A stretch of 64,000 bases of DNA from positions 1 to 64,000 of the forward strand of contig JAAMEZ010000036.1 of assembly GCA_013322215.1 (NCBI GenBank). Reading direction: 5' to 3'. Position 1 is the first letter of the stretch; every line of letters begins with the position of its first letter. The notes below the pieces were generated by a model. The model was not told the origin of the DNA, made no database searches, and saw nothing but the letters and a program-made list of their open reading frames with translations. Shown here in pieces: positions 28,501-36,203 of the stretch. This DNA comes from Martinezella rhizogenes (GTDB lineage: Bacteria; Pseudomonadota; Alphaproteobacteria; Rhizobiales; Rhizobiaceae). The position numbers and the translations under genes were made by a program.

Positions 28501-31032
28501 CAATGTCGGAGCAACGAACAAGCTGAAGATCAGCAGGATCTGCCAGACAAGCGCACCGAGGGGATCCATCCAGTACCAGCCGAGCACGGATGCCAAAAGC
28601 CACGCGATCGGGGTGAGCGAGCGGCGCAAATTATCGAGCATCTTCCAGCAGCCGAGCGCGGTGATGCCGCGGCGATCGTCGAAAATATAAGGGAGAAGCT
28701 GCCAGTCGCCGCGTGCCCAGCGATGCTGGCGCGAGACTTCGACCTCGTAGCGGATGGGAAAATCCTCAACCAGCTCACAGTCCGTCACCAGCCCGCATCG
28801 CGCCATCGAACCTTCGAGCAGGTCATGGCTCAGAACGGAGTTTTCGCTGATCCGGCCCTTCAGCGAGGCCTCGAAGGCGTCGACGTGATAGAGGCCCTTA
28901 CCCGTGAAGGTGCCCTCGCCGGTGATGTCCTGGTAAACGTCGGAAACTGCAAAGACGTAAGGGTCGAGACCGCGATTGACCGAAAAGACGCGCTGGAAGG
29001 CGGATGCGTCCTTGCCCGTCGTCAGCGATGGTGTCACACGCGGCTGCAGAACGCCGTAGCCATCGACGACACGCTGTTTCTTGTCGTCGAAAACCGGGCG
29101 ATTGATCGGATGATGCATCTTACCGACAAGCTTGGTGACGGTATCGCGAACAACACGTGTATCGCTGTCCAGCGTCATGACATACTTGACGTCCGCCGGC
29201 ACCACATCGACGCCCGGCAAAAAGCTCGTGTCCGGGCTGCCGCGCAGCAACATGTTGAGTTCGTGCAACTTGCCGCGCTTACGCTCCCAGCCCATCCAGA
29301 CGCCTTCGGCCGGGTTATACTGCCGGCGGCGATGAAGGAGGTAGAAGCGCTGTTTGCCATCTTCGGAATAACGCGATTCCAGTTCGGCGATCTGGCTGCG
29401 CGCATAATCGAGGACTTCGAGATCGCGGGCAGTCTGTTCTTCGGCGGCGTCTGGCCAATCGGTCAAAAGCGCGTAATAGGTCTCCCCGCGGGCATTGGCG
29501 AGATAATGCACCTCAAGATTGCGCACGAGCTCGTCGACATGCTCGCGCCTGCCAATCAGGGAGGGAATGGTGACGAGCGTGCGCGCGTCCGCAGGCAATC
29601 CCTTCTTGAATTCATAACCGACCAGACGGTCCGGCGTAATGAAGAACGTGGCGAAGAAATTGAAGAGGCCGGTCGCGCCCTCGGATGCCGGCAGCGCGAA
29701 CATCAGCAACAGAATGATCGTCGCGAAAAGCGGCATGCCGGTGTCGACGAAGACCCACTCGACCAGAACCAGGGCGAGCAACGTCAGGAAGAGCACCGGA
29801 ACGGCGATCGACAGCCAGTTCAGCTTGCGGACCAGGCGCATAAACCGCAGGCCAAGCGTCGGCCGGAAGCCGATCGCCGCCTCAAGCGCCCGGCGACCAT
29901 TGCCAACGAAATAGTAGCCAACGTTGCCAGCAGATCCGTCCCTGCTCTCGATCTTTGCACGATCAGTCAGCTGGACTGCCGCCTCGGCAATATCCATTTC
30001 CGTCTTGTCGGAACGTTTTGCGAGCTTTTCGATCTGGCGACGGTAGCTGTTGCGAGAGCCGGAATCGAGCTCAGCATAATCCGTCTGCTGCCAGAGGAGC
30101 TTATCGATGGTGCTGACCTCTTCGACCCATTCTGACCAATCGGTGTCGTTGATCTCGCGCAGGCTTTTGATGATGCTGCCCATCAGCGCATTGGCCGCGC
30201 CAAGACGGGTCTGCTCGGCCGACATGACCGCTTCGGCATTCGTTCCCTTGGCGGACAGCTTGCCTTCGAGCCAGTTCAACGCGGCCTCGGTTGGCTCAAG
30301 TGCATTGCGAAGGCGATAGTGCAGCTGCGTGACGAAGGTCGTGTCATCGATATTGGCGGCCAGCGTCTCCAGATATTGTGCTGCACCGGCGTCACCGAGC
30401 GAAATTGCCTCGGTGGCTGCAACATTGGCGGCCGTACGCATTTCGCGGCTTTTGTCGATCTGTGATGCCACCCGGCGAAGATTGTCGATCAACACGTAGC
30501 GCACCAGCGACGGCAGCGCCCAGAGCTCGCCGATCCGCAGGGTTTCCCGGTCCTGAAATCCTTCCGTTACCGCCGTCATGCCGGCATTGCTGATATTGCT
30601 GTGCGCATGTGCCATGTAGAGCCAGGCGAGTGCGAGGGTGCGCGGCACTTCCGTCCCGTCAAGATTGATCTTGCGCAATTCGCGATAGAACTTCTTCGGA
30701 AAGTCACGGCGAACTTCCTGGATCGCTTCCTCGACGATGTAATGATTGTCGAGCAGCCATTCGGCAGCGGGCGTAATACTCTCGCCGGCGTCGACATCCA
30801 TCGCGGCGGCGCGATAGACCCTGAGAATTTCGCTCTCGTTCTCTTTATGCCGGAGATAAAAATCGAAGCTATTGAACTTACAGAGGTCAAGCGTGCGCGT
30901 TTCAGCAAACTTTGCCGCCCTCACCCTCAGCTGATCGTTGGACAGAAGAGCGGCACGAATTCCGAATTCGCGATCCGAATGAACCATCTGGGGAATTGAA
31001 GCAGAATCGTTGACAGTATCTTTAGACGACAT
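22540..31032 (-). CDS. ndvB: Cyclic beta-1,2-glucan synthase
   Basis: A giant inner-membrane enzyme of 2830 residues, the expected size of rhizobial NdvB and agrobacterial ChvB. It starts, elongates, length-controls and cyclises osmoregulated periplasmic beta-1,2-glucans, needed for hypo-osmotic adaptation and plant association. The N-terminal part is followed by membrane helices near residues 410-460 (LSIAVPVLFLTLLALVLVEW). The GT84 glycosyltransferase core has MTLDSDTRVVRDTV (DxD) and QHRWARGDWQLLPYIF (QxxRW). More helices follow near 820-990. The C-terminal half is GH94/glycoamylase-like phosphorylase modules (HHHGMSIAAVANVAFDGLL; LPLMMSGDWCDKMDRVGIAG), used for chain-length control in this family. 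No ndvA exporter gene is adjacent in this window. High-GC codon bias produces long antisense open frames here that are not genes. Confidence 0.97.
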   Translation of the reverse strand: MSSKDTVNDSASIPQMVHSDREFGIRAALLSNDQLRVRAAKFAETRTLDLCKFNSFDFYLRHKENESEILRVYRAAAMDVDAGESITPAAEWLLDNHYIVEEAIQEVRRDFPKKFYRELRKINLDGTEVPRTLALAWLYMAHAHSNISNAGMTAVTEGFQDRETLRIGELWALPSLVRYVLIDNLRRVASQIDKSREMRTAANVAATEAISLGDAGAAQYLETLAANIDDTTFVTQLHYRLRNALEPTEAALNWLEGKLSAKGTNAEAVMSAEQTRLGAANALMGSIIKSLREINDTDWSEWVEEVSTIDKLLWQQTDYAELDSGSRNSYRRQIEKLAKRSDKTEMDIAEAAVQLTDRAKIESRDGSAGNVGYYFVGNGRRALEAAIGFRPTLGLRFMRLVRKLNWLSIAVPVLFLTLLALVLVEWVFVDTGMPLFATIILLLMFALPASEGATGLFNFFATFFITPDRLVGYEFKKGLPADARTLVTIPSLIGRREHVDELVRNLEVHYLANARGETYYALLTDWPDAAEEQTARDLEVLDYARSQIAELESRYSEDGKQRFYLLHRRRQYNPAEGVWMGWERKRGKLHELNMLLRGSPDTSFLPGVDVVPADVKYVMTLDSDTRVVRDTVTKLVGKMHHPINRPVFDDKKQRVVDGYGVLQPRVTPSLTTGKDASAFQRVFSVNRGLDPYVFAVSDVYQDITGEGTFTGKGLYHVDAFEASLKGRISENSVLSHDLLEGSMARCGLVTDCELVEDFPIRYEVEVSRQHRWARGDWQLLPYIFDDRRGITALGCWKMLDNLRRSLTPIAWLLASVLGWYWMDPLGALVWQILLIFSLFVAPTLSLINGIIPRTSDIILQAHLHTVWKDIENANAQVALRIIFIADIACVMADAIIRSLYRLFVSRKLMLQWRTAASAQAMAQTTILGHYKVMWRAPLLAIMALIFAASSGDIAWLVGFPFVLLWALSPAIAWLVSQTAETEDRLVVPDQVRNELRKIARRTWRYFDHFVVPDQHFLPPDNVQQTPHAVVAMRTSPTNIGVYLLSVISARRFGWISFVDAVKRIEQTIETVEKLEKYRGHLFNWYHTDTLKPLGRRYVSSVDSGNFAGHLIAVSSACRIWAQSPLAHIHTDLDGIGDVAAILREVLSELGDDTKSNRSLHDRLDGRIAELEAAVATGKREKEFSSGLIERFAGQAREIRELAGSLDREVKTTQSDEVVHWAEKLVETCELHQVDKAFDLAQAPDISERLTRIGNRAREIAFDMDFSFLYRPERRLLSIGFRVETEEVDAACYDLLASEARLTSLFSVAKGDLPTEHWYKLGRHVVPVGARGALVSWSGSMFEYLMPPLVMQERSGGILNQTNNLIVLEQMNYARKLGTPWGISEAAFNARDHQMNYQYSNFGVPTLGLKRGLGQNAVIAPYASLLASQYNPVAALENLDRLRAVGALGMYGFHDAVDFTASRVPEGKQCAVVYNYYAHHHGMSIAAVANVAFDGLLRELFHADPVIEAAELLLQEKAPRDIPVMAAKHETDAPATIQGDLMRPEVRRLEDPASRERELLLLSNGRYSTMLTATGSGYSRWKNLSVNRWRADPTEDRWGSFVFLRDTASNEWWSATAEPRSIANEHVRVSFSDDKAEFFKTVGDLTSEMEVFVASNHDAEGRRLTITNTGTEDRVIEVTSYMEPVATLDAVDTGHPVFARMFLKTEVAAKGDAIFVERQKRGVTDPEVAIAHLIVDTSGEDLPTHHETDRMRFLGRGRTLTEAAAFDAGAELSNSSGFTMDTCLSLRRTLRVPAGEKVSVTFWTIAAAERAELEAAVEHYRQPESFAQGLVQAWTRTQSQLRQIGVNSKEAAAYQRFARYIIYPDMALRADNKAVREGLKSQSVLWGATLSGDAPLMTLRITDELGTDLVKELLRAQGLLQSRGVEVDLVIFNERTGEAAAEMQRTIDQLCDAARHASEIAGIQRNIYVLRKDLMDVEAYDAIIAASRVVLRGRDGSLIDQVQKARSVAGSPALLGQWGDSTLVPRMVRDVAEAASIEGGDLAFWNGYGGFAADGSEYVVRLSGGEQTPHPWVNIVANESFGFHVSAEGAAFTWSQNSRDHQLTPWTNDMVTNRPGEAFYLKDLDRGSVIVPYASLAQRSDTRFEARHGLGYSVFSTVQDEISLEVTQTLHMEKPVKLTQLRIRNDAGEARKLRLYGYAEWILGNNPTKSKPFIISSFDSVSGAVFAKNPFSVSFGTRVAAFAASEAPSSVSTSRREFLGRHGTIQQPRTVSAGSRLSNAVDLDGDPAAAMAFDLTIEPGEVRDICFYMGDAASQEEAAVLIADIRSISFEDVLVKTREFWRNFTGKARVSTPDQRLDFMVNNWLPYQTYSCRIMARTAFYQSSGAWNLRDQLQDSLAFLLHSPEIARKQILNTGRRQFAEGDFQHWWLENSGAGVRTNISDDPVWLAYAVDQYCTVTGDSSIMDEMLPFVEGAQLSPGQYDAFLQPRVSDEAASLYEHAALGLDLAIKRTGVNGLPLMMSGDWCDKMDRVGIAGRGESVWLGWFLAGALRRFIAYAETRGDTQRAGRWSDHLAKLKAAIETAGWDGEYYRRGYYDNGAPLGSSRSAEDKIDSIAQSWSVLSGEGDADRSNMAMNAVLDKLVDNEGKLIRLLTPPFVKPVNDPGVIKAYPPGVRENGGQYTHAATWAALALARMGRGEDAWRAVEMLNPINHALDKSSADIYRVEPYVIAGDVYGEGDLRGRGGWSWYTGSAGWFYRTAIEGILGIRTENGRLYVTPALPAGWDSYSAGLELPSGSYEISVSRVNTTGRYSVAINGTVVDDLQAGYALTSS

Positions 31033-31503
31033 GTGTCTTTCACTTTTGTCGCGACGTTTCTCGAATACCAGGTTCTAGAAACGAGACCCGCGAGCCTGAG
31101 ATCTTCGTTGCAATACCCCACTTGACAGCAACCGGGGCAATCGTTGCCACTTAACTAGCTGCAACACCCTGAACGCACGATTAATCGTTTGATACGTTCG
31201 GCAACCTTAGCCGCTGTTGAGGCTATCTTCTTCAAGGCCGGCACTCCAAACTTGGCATATTGTTGACCATCAGGGGTGCTCGGTGGACGCCCCCCAATGG
31301 TGAGCGAATGTCTCTGTCTAATTATCGCATCCTTTTTTATCTTCGACAGATGGCCAGCCTCTAAATCTTCCAGCAAAGCCCGTTAGCGTCGCCCCACAAT
31401 CACTTTCTTCATCTTACTCTTGAATTAATTGACACGCGATTTGGCGTCATATTTTATCCTGTAAGTTCACGAATAAATTGAACTTCTCGGAGGAAGAGTT
31501 GTA
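31033..31503. other. Intergenic region upstream of ndvB
   Basis: A 471-base, comparatively AT-rich stretch that should contain the ndvB promoter (minus) and a promoter for the small gene at 31504. A short minus-strand open frame at 31155-31376 starting with TTG has no recognisable domain and no ribosome site; I do not call it a gene. Confidence 0.5.
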
Positions 31504-31686
31504 ATGGCAGTGATTGCCCCCACCCTCTCTCATGTGCTTGAAAATATTGAGCGGTTCAGGGGAGAACTAGACGGTGATGCCGATCTTCAGCGTCGACTTG
31601 CTTACGCCCGCGCTTGGTACGCCCATCAAACCGAAGACGGAAAATGGCTATTCGCGCCGATGAAATTTGCGGCTACAAGAATATGA
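31504..31686 (+). CDS. Small hypothetical protein, probable N-terminal part of a split gene
   Basis: Encodes 60 residues with a good ribosome site (GGAGGA at 31489-31494) before the ATG. The reading VLENIERFRGELDGDADLQR and AYARAWYAHQTEDGKWLFAP looks like real protein sequence, but I do not recognise the family. The last residues (MKFAATRI) appear out of register. In the overlapping -1 frame the sequence continues naturally as GYKNMTAKKYD into the next gene. Either this is one gene broken by a single-base deletion near 31665, or two genes coupled by an ATGA overlap. Confidence 0.55.
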   Translation: MAVIAPTLSHVLENIERFRGELDGDADLQRRLAYARAWYAHQTEDGKWLFAPMKFAATRI

Positions 31687-31985
31687 CCGCAAAGAAATAC
31701 GACGACAGGCGCGATGGGCGCCGCACGGAGAAACAGCTAAAAACCTGGTTCACCCGCGTGCCCGAAGCCGATCAGTTTTTTCAAGAGTTATCGGATGTAC
31801 TCACGATCTTCCTCGCCGGCTATGGCAAGTCGCCGAGTACAGCCTTTAGGATCAGCGTTACCAATGATTTCTACCAGAGCAAGAGCGGCCTATCGCCCGA
31901 TGATCGTGCCTTGGCCAATCTGCTGATTGCTGTAGCAAGTCGCCTGTCACCTGAGGAACGCGCCCGGCTGAGAGCCGCCCTATAG
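31683..31985 (+). CDS. Small hypothetical protein, probable C-terminal part of the same gene
   Basis: A 100-residue frame starting with ATG inside the ATGA overlap with the previous gene. It reads MTAKKYDDRRDGRRTEKQLK and ends SRLSPEERARLRAAL, with codon use like a normal gene. No domain is recognised. The open frame extends upstream of the ATG in register with residues (CGYKN) that would continue the preceding protein if one base were restored. This supports a frameshifted single gene of about 160 residues. Confidence 0.5.
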   Translation: MTAKKYDDRRDGRRTEKQLKTWFTRVPEADQFFQELSDVLTIFLAGYGKSPSTAFRISVTNDFYQSKSGLSPDDRALANLLIAVASRLSPEERARLRAAL

Positions 31986-32021
31986 GTGCAGGTCCTGCAC
32001 TTCCCATGACGGGGATAGGGT

Positions 32022-32516
32022 TTGTGGACATACCAGGGCGATACGAAAGATATCCCTATAGAGATTCGCATCGATACCTGCGTAACCTTGTTGATTTGCG
32101 CCGAGAATTGCCCGGAGGTTTGGACTGAACCTCTTGGACCGGACCACGGGACACGGAAAGACCGATACTGTGCATATCATGGCAAGGCTTTGCCGCCCGA
32201 CTTTCTGGAGACGTTGATCTTACAGTTCGGCAAGCCTGTGTCTCAAACAGGTACGCCGGATAACGGGCAGTTCTGGTGGGAGGGGACGGCATGGATATGT
32301 CGGTGGCGCGGGACGAGAAACAGCGCTTTGTCGATTTCAAAAGCCCGGTCCGATGATCTGACGAAGGAAAGAAGAGATCGATTTACTGTCTGCCATCTTG
32401 CTAGCCCCGCCTTAGGTCTCTGGATTTCTGGTATTCCCTGCGACATTCTTCTCGCCGTTGTCGCGTATATCTCGAACATCGAAGCCAAAAGCCTGGATCG
32501 TAGATCGAAACGATGA
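32022..32516 (+). CDS. Doubtful open frame, hypothetical
   Basis: A 164-codon frame with no ribosome site and no recognisable domain. The middle (LGPDHGTRKDRYCAYHGKAL, then TPDNGQFWWEGTAWI) looks more protein-like than the ends, and the C-terminal part has atypical composition. A competing minus-strand frame covers 32243-32530. It may be a remnant of a frameshifted gene. Confidence 0.2.
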   Translation: MWTYQGDTKDIPIEIRIDTCVTLLICAENCPEVWTEPLGPDHGTRKDRYCAYHGKALPPDFLETLILQFGKPVSQTGTPDNGQFWWEGTAWICRWRGTRNSALSISKARSDDLTKERRDRFTVCHLASPALGLWISGIPCDILLAVVAYISNIEAKSLDRRSKR

Positions 32517-32708
32517 CGGCTATCGGTCAACTATTGGGACATGCTTGGCTTTTGCACTCCGGTCTTTGTAGGCGTTCTGGATCCGGGATTTCATGCCTCT
32601 CGATGCAGCGACACTGATCGCCCGAGCAGCTTGATTGCATAGATCTCACTTGTAAGGGACCGCCCTTCCCTCGCCTGCTTGTTGTGAACGTGGGATGATA
32701 CGAAAGAA

Positions 32709-32731
32709 GGCGCCCGCCGCTTCGCGGCGCC
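32709..32731 (-). terminator. GC-rich stem-loop after the carbohydrate ABC operon
   Basis: GGCGCC (32709-32714) can pair with GGCGCC (32726-32731) with an inner GC/GC pair, and an alternative GCCGC-TTC-GCGGC hairpin sits inside. On the minus strand it is followed by TTCTTTC. It lies 44 bases after the stop of the permease gene, as expected for its terminator. Confidence 0.6.
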
Positions 32732-32774
32732 CGCGCGCGTGGCCGATCTCTTCAGAAACGAGATCAACATAGTT

Positions 32775-33608
32775 TTATTTTGTCGCTCCAGCCGTGAGGC
32801 CTGTGATGAGTTTCCGCTGGAATAGCATGTAGGCAAGAATGAGCGGCCCGATGACAATGACAGCGCCCGCCGTTAACACGGGTGTATTGACCGTATAGCG
32901 CCCCTGGAAAAATAACATACCAATTGGCAAGGTGCGGTAGTTATCGTCATTGACAAGGACAAGTGGGATAAGAAACTCGTTCCATGTCCAAATAAATAGA
33001 AACAATGCCAGCGTGGACATTGCCGGTAATGTCAGAGGTACAATAACCTTGAACAGAATATGGCGCCTAGACGCCCCATCCAGAACCGCCGCCTCCACAA
33101 TTTCCGATGGCAACTGCTGCATTGCACTTGCCATGAACATGGTCGCAAAGGGCATTGACATCGCAATTTGTGGAAGAATTAGTGCCGCATAGGTATTGAT
33201 GAGGCCAACATGACGCATTTCATAGTATAGTGGAATGATGAAGGCTTCGGTCGGCACCATCATACCGACAGTTAAGAGAACAAAGATGGTTCGCCTGAAC
33301 GGGAAGCTCAGAAATGCGAAGCCAAATCCTGCCAATGTTCCAAGTATGATGCTGACGACGATGACAGGGAAAACGATAAGAACTGAATTCAAGAAATAGA
33401 CGTTAAACCGCCCATCGATCCAGGCATTCGCGTAATTTTCGAAATGTGGATAGGCCGGAAGTACAAATGCACCTTGTAAAAGGTCAGCGCGACTCTTCAG
33501 AGAGGTCAGTATCAGAAGGGCAAACGGAACAACCGTAAGGACTGCAAATAGCCAAAGAACCATGCGCGAAGGCAATGCAGTACTCATTTCACGAGAAATT
33601 CTGCTCAC
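32775..33608 (-). CDS. Carbohydrate ABC transporter permease (MalG-type)
   Basis: A 277-residue inner-membrane permease of the CUT1 sugar-transporter class. Helices are visible at VLWLFAVLTVVPFALLILTS and later. The coupling loop EIVEAAVLDGASRRHILFKV is the EAA motif of MalG-like subunits. The GTG start at 33608 overlaps the upstream stop by four bases (GTGA). GGAAGC lies nearby; an ATG seven codons further in is the alternative. It is the last gene of a binding protein-MalF-MalG operon. No ATPase gene is in the operon, so a shared ATPase from elsewhere (MsmK/UgpC type) must energise it. Confidence 0.92.
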   Translation of the reverse strand: MSRISREMSTALPSRMVLWLFAVLTVVPFALLILTSLKSRADLLQGAFVLPAYPHFENYANAWIDGRFNVYFLNSVLIVFPVIVVSIILGTLAGFGFAFLSFPFRRTIFVLLTVGMMVPTEAFIIPLYYEMRHVGLINTYAALILPQIAMSMPFATMFMASAMQQLPSEIVEAAVLDGASRRHILFKVIVPLTLPAMSTLALFLFIWTWNEFLIPLVLVNDDNYRTLPIGMLFFQGRYTVNTPVLTAGAVIVIGPLILAYMLFQRKLITGLTAGATK

Positions 33609-34501
33609 GATGCGCTTCCTTCATTCAATGGCCGCACCAATCGATGAACAGCATAGTTGATTATAAAGACCAGGATCGCACCTATGATGGCAACAGCTGA
33701 AGCATATCCATAGCGGTTCAATTGAAAGCCAAGTTCGTACATATAAATATTGGGAACAATGGTTGCGTTGGCGGGACCGCCTCTAGTCATTGTGAAGATC
33801 AGATCGAAGCTCTTGATGGAAGAAATTATGGTGAGGAGGAGCGCGATGCGTATTTCCGGAAGAAGAAGCGGGAGTGTAATGAAGAAAAAGATCCTGCTGC
33901 CGCTGGCGCCATCGACTTTTGCCGCTTCAAACAGTGAAGGATCTATCCGTTGAATACCGGAAAGAAACAAAACCATGCAGAAACCGAAGAAATACCAGCT
34001 GGCAACAAGGCCTACCGCCGGCAAGACAAAGGTGAAGTCGCCGAGCCACGGTAACGCAATCGAACCTAGCCCAATCAGCTTCAACGCCTGATTAATGGGG
34101 CCGAAGGCAGGATTGTAAAGCCAATGCCAAATGATGCCCAGCACGGCGGTAGGCATGATATAGGGTAGGAACAATAGCGTACGTAACGCGAACTGTTCGC
34201 GCTGCCTGAGCGTCCAGATCATCGCGGCAAGTGCGAGGCCGACGACAAGCGGGATGACGCAATAAAACACCATGAAAAGAGCGTTGTTTTTCAGCGCTAT
34301 GTAGAAAGTCTCATCTGAGAACAATTTTGCAAAATTGCCGATCCCGATCCAATTGGGTGCACTGATGCCGTCCCATTCGGTGAAACTGATACCGATTGCT
34401 GCAACAATAGGACCGAGGACAAGAGCAAAATAAAGCAGCAAACCGGGCAGAATATAAATGAGATTTCTGCTGGCCTTTGCGTCAAGTGGCGAGCGTTTCA
34501 T
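33605..34501 (-). CDS. Carbohydrate ABC transporter permease (MalF-type)
   Basis: A 298-residue inner-membrane permease with six predicted helices, the first at LIYILPGLLLYFALVLGPIV. The EAA loop is DPSLFEAAKVDGASGSRIFF. It begins MKRSPLDAKAS. The ribosome site is weak, and a stem-loop at 34576-34613 separates it from the binding-protein gene. This is common where the binding protein is made in excess over the membrane subunits. Confidence 0.92.
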   Translation of the reverse strand: MKRSPLDAKASRNLIYILPGLLLYFALVLGPIVAAIGISFTEWDGISAPNWIGIGNFAKLFSDETFYIALKNNALFMVFYCVIPLVVGLALAAMIWTLRQREQFALRTLLFLPYIMPTAVLGIIWHWLYNPAFGPINQALKLIGLGSIALPWLGDFTFVLPAVGLVASWYFFGFCMVLFLSGIQRIDPSLFEAAKVDGASGSRIFFFITLPLLLPEIRIALLLTIISSIKSFDLIFTMTRGGPANATIVPNIYMYELGFQLNRYGYASAVAIIGAILVFIINYAVHRLVRPLNEGSAS

Positions 34502-34575
34502 GCACCATCTCGGAAATATGCCAGATGTCGAATTGCTCCGCTCTGGCCGTGATCAGGATAGACATACCGAAGTTT

Positions 34576-34613
34576 CCCGCCGCCGCTTCTCGTCAATGGA
34601 GTAGCGCGGCGGG
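34576..34613 (-). terminator. Intercistronic stem-loop between binding protein and permease genes
   Basis: CCCGCCGC (34576-34583) pairs with GCGGCGGG (34606-34613), with an inner GCT/AGC extension. It occupies the gap between the binding-protein stop (34633) and the permease start (34501). It has no T tract. It probably stabilises the upstream mRNA segment or partially terminates, lowering permease expression. Confidence 0.55.
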
Positions 34614-34632
34614 ATTGGTGTGTCGGCGACAA

Positions 34633-35967
34633 TCACTTGCTCTTCATGTAAGCAGCATAATCCGCATCAAGCTTGCCGATCAGTTCTTCGGGCGTTTCCT
34701 TGTTCGCAAGCAGCAAAGGCGTGTTTTCATCAAACGTCTTGAGCATGGTTGGGCTCGCCCAGTCGGGATAATGTCCAAGTGCGTTGTTATCATTCAACGA
34801 TTTCCAGATCGCGATGCCTTCTTTCAGGAGCGGAGAGGCGCTGACGCCGGCATCTTCCGGAACTGGGGTTGCAGGCAAGTAGCCGGCATGGACCCAGGTA
34901 ACGGACGCGTCCTTGGAGACCATATAGTTGATGTACTCGCCGGCGAGATCCTTCATTTTGTCGCTCTTGGCCAGGCTCGTGATCGCCCAGGCAAGGTCGA
35001 CGCCGCCAACCGAAAGCGGGTGCTTGATGCCGGCGGGTGCCGGGATCGGCATGAAATGGATGTCGGGATTGGTCTGCATCTCGCCGAAGTACCAGGTTCC
35101 GGAAATCAGAAAGGCGCCTTGGCCGGCGACAAAAAGCTGAACGGCATCATCACCCGAAATGCCCTGGTAACCGTCAAAAAAGTACCCGTTTTTTGCCCAG
35201 TTCTGGACAAGTCTGACCGATTCCAGATTACCGGGCGTATTCCAGGTACCACCGCGGCCGTAGATCAGATCATCGAGCGCTTTTCGATCGGATGCATCGA
35301 TATGCGCCTGACTGATCCCGGCCAACATATGGAGCGCCAGGTGGCCCTTGGCCGTGCCGATCGTCAGCGGTGCAGTGCCCGCCGCCTTCACCTTATCCAA
35401 GGCCGCGAGGAAATCGTCGAAGTTCTTGATCGGAAGCTCGACACCGGCGGCTTTCAAAACTTTTTCATTATAATAAAGGCCCACGATTTCTGCGAGTGAG
35501 GAGATGCCGTAGGTCTCACCGACACCGAACTCGCCCTTGCTCGACCAGCGGTCACGCGCCAAGAGGCTATCGGACTGGTTTTTATCCCATCCATATTTCT
35601 TGAGATAGGTGTCGACGGGAACGAGAAGGTTTTCCTTCACCATCGCACCCATCGCGCCTGCGCCCTGGTTAACCTTGGTCACCACTGGGCCATCGCCGGA
35701 CGAAACCGCAAGCTTGAGCGTAAGATTGAGATCCTGGAAGTCGCGTACGGTATGGTCAAGTTTAACGTCGGGATGCGCCTTCTGGAAATTGGCGTTGAGC
35801 TCGGTCATCACGGCAGCCCGCGACTCCGAATCATGGTCGTCCCACACCGTGAGCGTCTCGGCAAAGACAGTCGTTGATATGCCGAACCCCACAAAAGTGG
35901 CACCCGCCAAAATACCTGCCTTCTTCAGAATGGATGCTATGTTGATAGAAATGAAATCGCTAAACAT
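34633..35967 (-). CDS. Carbohydrate ABC transporter substrate-binding protein
   Basis: A 444-residue periplasmic binding protein of the CUT1 family (MalE-like). The N-terminal signal region (SILKKAGILAGATFVGFGIS) ends near VFAETLTVWDDHDSESR. The mature part has the family pattern ETYGISSLAEIVGLYYNEKV and FVAGQGAFLISGTWYFGEM. GAGGG lies a few bases before the ATG at 35967. It leads the transporter operon and is divergent from the GNAT gene. The nearby glycosidase-like gene suggests that an oligosaccharide or glycoside is taken up. Confidence 0.92.
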   Translation of the reverse strand: MFSDFISINIASILKKAGILAGATFVGFGISTTVFAETLTVWDDHDSESRAAVMTELNANFQKAHPDVKLDHTVRDFQDLNLTLKLAVSSGDGPVVTKVNQGAGAMGAMVKENLLVPVDTYLKKYGWDKNQSDSLLARDRWSSKGEFGVGETYGISSLAEIVGLYYNEKVLKAAGVELPIKNFDDFLAALDKVKAAGTAPLTIGTAKGHLALHMLAGISQAHIDASDRKALDDLIYGRGGTWNTPGNLESVRLVQNWAKNGYFFDGYQGISGDDAVQLFVAGQGAFLISGTWYFGEMQTNPDIHFMPIPAPAGIKHPLSVGGVDLAWAITSLAKSDKMKDLAGEYINYMVSKDASVTWVHAGYLPATPVPEDAGVSASPLLKEGIAIWKSLNDNNALGHYPDWASPTMLKTFDENTPLLLANKETPEELIGKLDADYAAYMKSK

Positions 35968-36203
35968 TGATTGGTTCCCTCTAGCTGCGTTTTGGCAGTT
36001 CCTATCGATTCCAACCGGCCGGTCTTGCTGGGACGGGCCGAATGTCTTGCATCGTCAGGCCTTTACTGGTCCGACGAATTTCCTTATCTTTTTCAAAAAA
36101 TCCGCGGGCTTTTATCCCGAGGATGCAGTTCCTCAACCTTCCCAGTTTTACCGCTGCCTGACGTCAGTTCGTGCCGTGCAGCGGCCAGCAAATCGATGGT
36201 GCG

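Larger units (their letters stand above)
31986..32774. other. Gene-poor stretch, probably decayed
   Basis: A 789-base region without a confident gene. The best open frame is 32022-32516, listed separately. Fragments in other frames, such as MDMSVARDEKQRFVDF at 32291, suggest a broken gene. A stem-loop at 32709-32731 ends the region. Confidence 0.45.

Noticed and set aside
31650..31690. Programmed -1 ribosomal frameshift joining the two small genes
   Set aside because: No canonical X-XXY-YYZ heptamer in the zero frame and no obvious downstream pseudoknot; an indel or simple gene overlap is more likely.
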